Shown: piece by piece, positions 57,826 through 64,000 of the stretch
How positions within the stretch are numbered: position 1 is the first letter of the stretch
Layout: the number at the start of each line of letters is the position of its first letter
Source of the DNA: Ailurus styani
Taxonomy: Eukaryota; Chordata; Mammalia; Carnivora; Ailuridae
Length of the DNA stretch: 64,000 nucleotides
Direction of reading: 5' to 3'
Assembly: GCA_002007465.1 (NCBI GenBank)
Contig: LNAC01000032.1
Coordinates: forward strand, 1,745,297 to 1,809,296
Position numbers and translations under genes: made by a program
Notes under the pieces: model-generated
Database searches by the model: none
What the model was told of the DNA's origin: nothing
Seen by the model: only the letters and a program-made list of their open reading frames with translations

Positions 57826-59640
57826 GTAAACATTCAAAGCAATCTGTGAAGTTTTATTGGATTAAATTGATATATCTTCCTTAATTCTTTTTTAAAAATT
57901 ACCTTTGTATTCAGTGTGGCATTGCAGAATTGTTTAAAGGAATAAAAATTAACTTTTAATAATTTAATGCTTAATTTTTCTTCTGCACATCTTAGCCTAT
58001 AAGGAAAACTGTTCTCAGTGTTCCTTTACAAAGTAAGATGGAAGCCATCATGATGACAGTTCCTGACTAGCACATCAAAAATTGGCTTTGACATTGTAGT
58101 AGAATCTACTGATTAAACTTAAGCTTTTCTGCTTAATACTAATTATTTAATCATTTGACAGATATGTGCCTGACTTGAATATCAGAGAAAAGTTTGAGAC
58201 CTAGCTCAGAACCCTGTAGCATTTTCTTAGCTATCTCGCTTCTTTATATTTCTTAGTGGTTGAGGAAGTCATAAGGTTCTAGAATGCCAGCACCAGAATT
58301 TCCTTTTAGGGATATAAACTTTTTGATATGAAAGGGACTCAAATATATTCTTTGAATTTAATGTATGGTATAGCAGTAATTTTTCAGTCCTGATTCTTCC
58401 TTACTCTCAATATAATTTTTATGCCACTGAGAAAGTAAACATTGGAAAGATTGTAAATCATTAGTGTAGTTTGATCAAGTGTTTTGAAAATTAGAAACTA
58501 TTTTGTCTGTATTAACATAGCTGTTATCCATCATATGGTAAAAAGCTGATAGCTACAACTTAACAATTTTTATTGATTTTTTTGAACATTTCTTTGGTAT
58601 TATGTCTTTATTGTTTAAAGACTTTTAATCTATATAACAATCAGTATAATTTTGATGATGAAAACCATAGTAAGGAATACTTAACCTTTTAATTATATGT
58701 TATTCTTTCACTGCCAAGTAGATAGCTATTCTGTTTAAATTGAAAACTTCACCCCTACACTCACCACTTTCATTTTGTGGTATAGATAAACACACATTAT
58801 TTTGACTTTAACAAAGTGAACTTTCTAAAGAACCTTTAGTGTTGGGAAATTTTAGAACATAACCTTATAAAGCCATTTTGTTGCTTTTTTTCTTTGCTTA
58901 GTACAAAATTACTTTTCAGTCTTGCAAACTTTTGTTTAGTAGTCATTCACAATTATTCAATAATATTATAAAAGGAAATTAATTTTGAGGAGTTACAGGA
59001 AGAGGGGAATGTCTGGAGATCTATTAGACATTTCAGATTTGCTCAGAAAATTAATGCAGAGATTTACAACTTCACCCTTCATTTTACACTTTGGGGCAGA
59101 AAAGTCAAACAAAATCGAAATCGAGAAGGCTTGCTGTGTCACCAGCACAATGTCGACTGTTAATGCTGTAACTCTATACAGGTCTGTAGTATTACTTCCA
59201 CTTTGGAGCCCGGTCTTTCTAATAAAATGTGTCGAAGAAGAATGCAAAGTTCGAGTCGTGGTATCTACCCCGAATGTTATATGGTAACTCTTATAATAAC
59301 TTAAGATTTTTAGAATGTGTCAAATGAAATGGCATGTGCCAACAGGGTTGTAGTTTGAGAAACTGTCACAATTTATATGGGATTTCTTTTTAAGGTAGAG
59401 AGTAACACCGTTGGCTGTAGCAGGGGAAAGGAATTCAGTGTCTTTTATGTTTCCTTATTTTTGAAATATATACACTATTTTGTGCAACCTTCCTTCTGTG
59501 TTTTGAATTAATAATTCTCATGAGGCAGGTGAAAGTCTACAAGCTGGTAGTTTGTGAACCAGATTCTGAGACGAGATAAATTTTATTTGTCTCTCCCGAA
59601 TTAGTTGTTAACATTTTAGTTTTGGGCAATTTCATATAAA
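57826..59640. other. Intronic stretch without recognised repeats
   Basis: Contains open frames of 100 codons (58985-59287, +) and 84 codons (58993-59247, -) over a patch with more CpG than its surroundings. Neither product is recognised. Confidence 0.4.
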
Positions 59641-59666
59641 TTTTTTTAATTAAAAAGCATAACTGA
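59641..59666 (-). mobile_element. L1 3' UTR, antisense, left stub
   Basis: Short T-rich end and 'aaaagcataactga' that continue at 59856 as 'gcatagctgacatacaatg' beyond the inserted SINE. Confidence 0.55.
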
Positions 59667-59855
59667 AGGACGCCTGGGTGGCTCAGTTGGTTAAGCGTCT
59701 GCCTTCAGCTCAGGTCATGATCCCAGGGTCCTGGGATCGAGTCCTGTATCGGGCTCCCTGCTCGGCAGGGAGCTTCTCCCTCTGCCTGCAGCTCCCCCTG
59801 CTTGTGCTCTCTCCCTCTCTGACAAATAAATAAATAAAATCTTTAAAAAGAAAAA
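59667..59855 (+). mobile_element. SINEC copy inserted in an L1
   Basis: Sense-strand SINE (cgcctgggtggctcagttgg ... aataaataaataaaatcttt) with duplications aaaaagcataactga and aaaaagcatagctga. The 'ttggttaagcgtctgccttc' head is a general caniform type, different from the young copies at 2529 and 40260. Confidence 0.95.
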
Positions 59856-59990
59856 AAAAGCATAGCTGACATACAATGTTATATTAGTTTCAGGTGTACA
59901 ACATAATGATTTGACATTTATATACGTAATGAAATGCCCACCATGATAAGAGTAGTTACCATCTGTCACCATACAAAGTTATTAAAATAT
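59856..59990 (-). mobile_element. L1 3' UTR, antisense, right part
   Basis: 'atattagtttcaggtgtaca' and 'agttaccatctgtcaccata' are the reverse complement of the carnivore L1 3' UTR. Confidence 0.75.
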
Positions 59991-60455
59991 AATTTTTAAT
60001 TCCTCTTGGAAAATTGGAATATCTGTAACCAGTGAGTAGTTTATAATTTTATAATTTCCATTGGCTGAGGCTGAATTGGGTCTATCTGCCTTAGTGGAGC
60101 ACGCATTTTTCATTATACAAGCGGAAACCTAGTCTACTTACTTTATTTATTTACATATGTCCATTGTCTCTTTTGGCACTGGAGTTTGAGATACCTGAGT
60201 TAGAGATGAAGATTATTTTGCCTCTGATATTATGATGACAAAGTCCATCAAAATATGCAGACACACAGGTAACAAAACAATGACATTTATTTTCCAGGAA
60301 GAAGGCTACATTATTCCCTTTAATTTAATTTGTATACCATTTGCTTTTAAATTACATAGAATTCCTCTTATATTGGTGATTGTCAATCTGTGGTTCTATA
60401 GAATTTTTTATTTAGTATACCAATCTGTTCAAAGGTGAAAATTAGTACTAGTTCA

Positions 60456-60881
60456 TCTTGCCATTTGCAGCAACATGGAGGGACCTAGAGGGTATTATGC
60501 TAAGTGAAGTAAGAAAAGAAACACAAATGCAATATGATTTCACATGTATGTGGAATCTAAAAAACAAAACAAATAGAATAAACAAACAGAAAGCCAAATC
60601 TGATCTATAAACATGGAGAATAAATGTTGCCAGAGAGGGGGGAATAGGCAAAATGGGTAAAGTGGAGTAGGGGATACAGACATCCAGTTATGGAATGAAT
60701 CAGTCATGGGAGTAAAAGTTAAAGCATAAGGAATATAGTCAATGGTATTGTACTAGGATTGTACAGTGACAGGTGCTAACTACAGTTGTGAGCATAGCAT
60801 AACATACAAAGTTGTTGAATCACTGTTGTACACCTGAAACTAATGTAATAATGTGTGTCATCTATACTCAAATGAAAAATC
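60456..60881 (+). mobile_element. L1 3' end, sense, 5'-truncated insertion
   Basis: 'acatggagggacctagaggg', then 'gtggaatctaaaaaacaaaa', then 'gaatatagtcaatggtattg' and 'tgttgtacacctgaaactaa'. Diverged target duplications ttagtactagttca (60442-60455) and ttaatactagttca (60882-60895) bound it, so the full insertion is about 426 bp. Confidence 0.92.
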
Positions 60882-60895
60882 TTAATACTAGTTCA

Positions 60896-62376
60896 AACTT
60901 GGTATTTTTTTAAAATCAAGATGTCAGTATAATTTATGCTATTATTAAGAAGTTTGTTGATGTATGAATTGTAGAAAAACAAAATTTTCAGTTACCCCAG
61001 TTGCATATAGAATTGAATAGTAATTAAATAATATGGAAATTAGTAGTAAAAAGATAAACTTTAGTTCCTTAGTTTTATATGTTTAAAATTAGAAACAACA
61101 CAGACTCTGAAGTGCAAGAGTCGCTCCTTTAAGGAAAAATATGGCCCCAAATTTCAGAATTTCCTTTTGGTTTTTCTTTAAAAAATTACTGAAGTTCATG
61201 TAGGTTAGACATCTATATAGGTTGTGGCTGAAATTTGTAGATACTTAAAATCATAATATAAACTTAGTTTCATATGTTTTTTATTGAACCCAAATAATTT
61301 CCTTCTAGAAACATTCTTATTTTAAGGCACTGTGTATATTTTCTGGGTTTTTGTTGTTCTAGTTGCAGAGTTGGATTAATGGGAACATTTCTCGTTATAG
61401 CATTTCTAACAAAATAGTCTTGACGCAGCACCAATAAAAAACAAGTTCATGAATTATTTAGAATTGCCCTTTATAACTATACTGATAAACCTTAAGAAAA
61501 AGAACTAATTCGAGCTAGTATTTTTTGATCCTTTTTTCCCTGTGTCCTCCTTGATATAAAGTTAAATTGAAACCTGATTTTTCTGAGTACAAAAAAAGCA
61601 CAATTTGAGGGTGTGTTCCAAAGATTTTTTTAAAATGGCATTGAAAGGGTCCTATAAGGTAGGTTCTATTTCTTTTTATAGAAGAGTAGTTGTATGCATT
61701 TGAAATATTTCTTTCTTACACTATTTTTAACTGTTGGATAATACAGGAACTAAAAATTCACTTTTTGTGAGAATAATAAATCTTTTGGCAATGCCAGAAA
61801 GGGTTTCTAGGTAAATCTTGACTGATTTTGAGAAGGTGCTGAGGAGGCAGACAATATGGGTAACAGATTTCACTTGCCGCTATATCAAATTGTTTCTTGT
61901 AACTACAAAATAAAGCCATTTCGTAGCCAGCCAATTACCTAAAAACTCCTATACTGTATGCTAAACTCATGGTTCTTGAGTTTGATTCAAACACCTCCAG
62001 TGGCAAGGAGCTCGCTCACTCTCTTACAAAGCAGATTAAAAATTACAGACAATTCTGAATATTAGAAGGCACATCATAATTGTAGGCAGTTCTAAATATT
62101 ACAAAGTAATTAAACATTTATTCAACAAGTATTTATTGTTACTTCTCTTGAATCAACATCTGCTATTCTCTACTTCCTCTACCTTTAGTTTTTGTCCTGC
62201 CTGCTGAACTAATTCCTGTTCCACATAACAACCCTTCATTGATTTTATAGAAACTGTGAATGAAGCTGAAGGTTAAAAGGAACCCAGAGCCCTTCTCACC
62301 CAAACCTTCATGCACTACATCCTGCCTTGCAGTCGTCAAGGCGATTCTACCCCACGGGCAGTCCTGAACCTATTTA
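60896..62376. other. Intronic stretch with nothing recognised
   Basis: AT-rich. A short L2-like 'ttattcaacaagtatttatt' occurs near 62120. Confidence 0.35.
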
Positions 62377-62585
62377 TTTTTTTAAATTTTTAAAAAGATT
62401 TTATTTATTTATTTGACAGAGATAGTGAGAGAGAGAATACAAGCATGGGGAGTGGGAGAGGGAGAAGCAGGCTTCCCGCTGAGCAGGGAGCCTGACAAGG
62501 GCTTGATCCCAGGACCCTGGAATTGTGACCCGTGACCCGAGCCAAAGGCAGACGCTTAACAACTGGGCCACCCAGGCGCCCCAGG
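62377..62585 (-). mobile_element. SINEC copy
   Basis: Reverse-strand SINE (aaaagattttatttatttat ... gggccacccaggcgcccc) with near-perfect duplications tcctgaacctattta (62362-62376) and ttctgaacctattta (62586-62600). A ccgtgacc step is duplicated inside it near 62528-62538. Confidence 0.94.
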
Positions 62586-62600
62586 TTCTGAACCTATTTA

Positions 62601-64000
62601 AAGTAGCTCTTAGACTCCATCTCATCTTCCCCTGCTCCAGCCCCAGCTCCTTTCTCCATTCCTCACTTGACAATTGTGTGCTTTCTTACTGTGTATGTTC
62701 CTGTCTATGTCCTCCTTAAAGGATAATGTCCAGAAATTAAACACATTAATGCAGCTTGATTAAGTGGGAGGTAGCCTACCTGCTTCTGTTTACATTAGTA
62801 TAGCCTGGAATTAGATCAGCTTTAAACAACATCGGTGGTGGTCATATCATATATTGATGCATATGTTTATTATCAACTTAAATTCCAAAGTCTTTTTTCT
62901 TACTGTCACTAACCCTTAGCTCCTCAGTTGTGTTTTTATATAACTTGTTTATTGGATCCAAACACTGTTCCTTACTTTTATTCCCATAGCATAAGTACAC
63001 TCTATCCTGTTGTGATTCTCTCCGGGGTTTAATTCTGTCATTCAACAAATATTACATCTCTTCTCTGTCACATTTTCTGGAGATCTGAGACATAGATATA
63101 AAAAGAGAGATACATATGTAGAGAGAATTTATTCTCAGACCCAAAGTTTGAGAAGACTAATCTAATTCATTGCTACAAATATTAAATGTTGAATGGATCA
63201 GGAGTGACAACAGGAACTATGTGACCAATTAAGCAATATTATAAGTGAGCTGTTCAATTGGTTATAAATCTACTATCTTCATTAGGTTTTAGGTAGATTT
63301 CTCAATTTAATATCTAAGGATAATATAAAGAACCTGGACATACATCTTGCTGCCATGTGGTTATATATGTATCCATCTATTATTTTACTTATTTTAAGAA
63401 GGAAATAAAGAAAATATTTTAAAACAGCACTTTTTAGTGCAAAATTTCACCAACAAATCTTTTAATGATTTATTCTAGTCTTAAGTAGATAAGTTGATAC
63501 AATTTGACCAATCTGTCTATATTTTGCAGGACTTATCTCTTCCTTGTTTTTTCTTCTATTACTTCTTTGTTTCACATTTCTGAAAAATTATCTGAATGGT
63601 TTGATAATTTTTGTGGCCAAGCTCAGTATTTTGAAGGTCATTTCTTCAAACTGATTTAGATTCCCAGTTTTCACTTACAGTTTCTTCACTTTTTTTGGTA
63701 TTTTATACTACCAATATATATGCCAACTTTTAATCAAAATATCTGTATACTTTTCTGTTTGAGAGAGAATTAGCAGCTAAATAGGAACTGGTTGTTTTTG
63801 CTTCCTTCTATCAACTATTAATATTTTACTCTCAGTTGAACAAAGAGGGTAAAAAGTTCTAGTCTTTTATTATTCTTTTTCTGATTTTAACTAAAAATGT
63901 TCTTTATGCCCTTAGTTTTCTTTCCCCCAAATCAGTGGGACCTTAGTGCTCCTGACACAAATTTAAATGCTCCGTGCGACTTTCCTATATTAATTCTGAG
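62601..64000. other. Intronic stretch with nothing recognised
   Basis: AT-rich sequence to the window edge; only an L2-like scrap near 63040 ('cattcaacaaatatt'). Confidence 0.35.

Larger units (their letters stand above)
45101..64000 (+). other. COL25A1: Intron downstream of the GEQGDQGPR exon (5' part)
   Basis: Begins with donor gtaagtgg and runs past the window edge. No further Gly-X-Y exon and no exon starting with the MVFPK linker was recognised. It carries L2, MIR, L1, SINEC and a possible LTR, listed separately. Confidence 0.75.

Noticed and set aside
59245..59270. tRNA B-box-like 'gttcgagtc'
   Set aside because: The flanking bases do not form a T-stem, and no A-box, anticodon arm or acceptor stem could be folded.
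1..64000. CRISPR arrays, bacterial operons, phage or plasmid features
   Set aside because: Nothing prokaryotic was seen; the sequence is vertebrate intron with mammalian repeats.

Overview
The window is intronic sequence from a mammal of the order Carnivora. The main evidence is fifteen copies of the carnivore tRNA-Lys-derived SINE family (SINEC/CAN-SINE), most of them between target-site duplications. Carnivore-type L1 3' ends and older mammalian L2, MIR and L1M remnants are also present. The youngest SINE copies carry a 'gggttaaagcctctgc' head and a 'cctgcctctctgcc' tail, which I associate with mustelids. That family-level placement is an inference.

Only one gene can be supported. Three very small exons on the + strand lie at 20745-20762 (18 bp), 44905-44931 (27 bp) and 45074-45100 (27 bp). 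Each has AG/GT borders, phase 0, and codes only for Gly-X-Y triplets. They read GQPGPQ, GPPGPKGDK and GEQGDQGPR. Joined in this order they match what I remember of the first collagenous domain of COL25A1 (collagen XXV, CLAC-P), a type II transmembrane collagen of neurons. The preceding GESGPP-coding exon and the following exon (starting MVFPK) were not found, so both probably lie outside the window.

Layout: 1-20744 is upstream intron (antisense L2, an LTR-like repeat, a two-copy sense L2 block at 10.1-12.4 kb, a 189-nt pure pyrimidine tract at 14.0 kb, and a SINE with a fold-back junction at 15.9-16.2 kb). 20763-44904 is a 24.1 kb intron (SINEs, MIRs, antisense L2 at 31-35 kb, an L1-in-L1 nest at 42.7-44.5 kb, and a GT repeat with AT-rich palindromes just before the next exon). 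44932-45073 is a 142-bp intron. From 45101 to the end is another intron of at least 18.9 kb (L2 copies at 47.6-50.9 kb, a possible LTR at 49.3-50.0 kb, MIRs, and two sense L1 3' ends at 56.9 and 60.5 kb).

I found no convincing second protein-coding gene, RNA gene, CRISPR array or novel system. The open frames are short, start and stop without pattern, and often overlap repeats. The observations most worth checking are the fold-back duplication beside a SINE, the 20-T run touching a splice acceptor, the micro-exon arrangement, and a small CpG-rich patch at 59.0-59.3 kb. All repeat calls are by eye, and their edges are approximate except where a target-site duplication is given.
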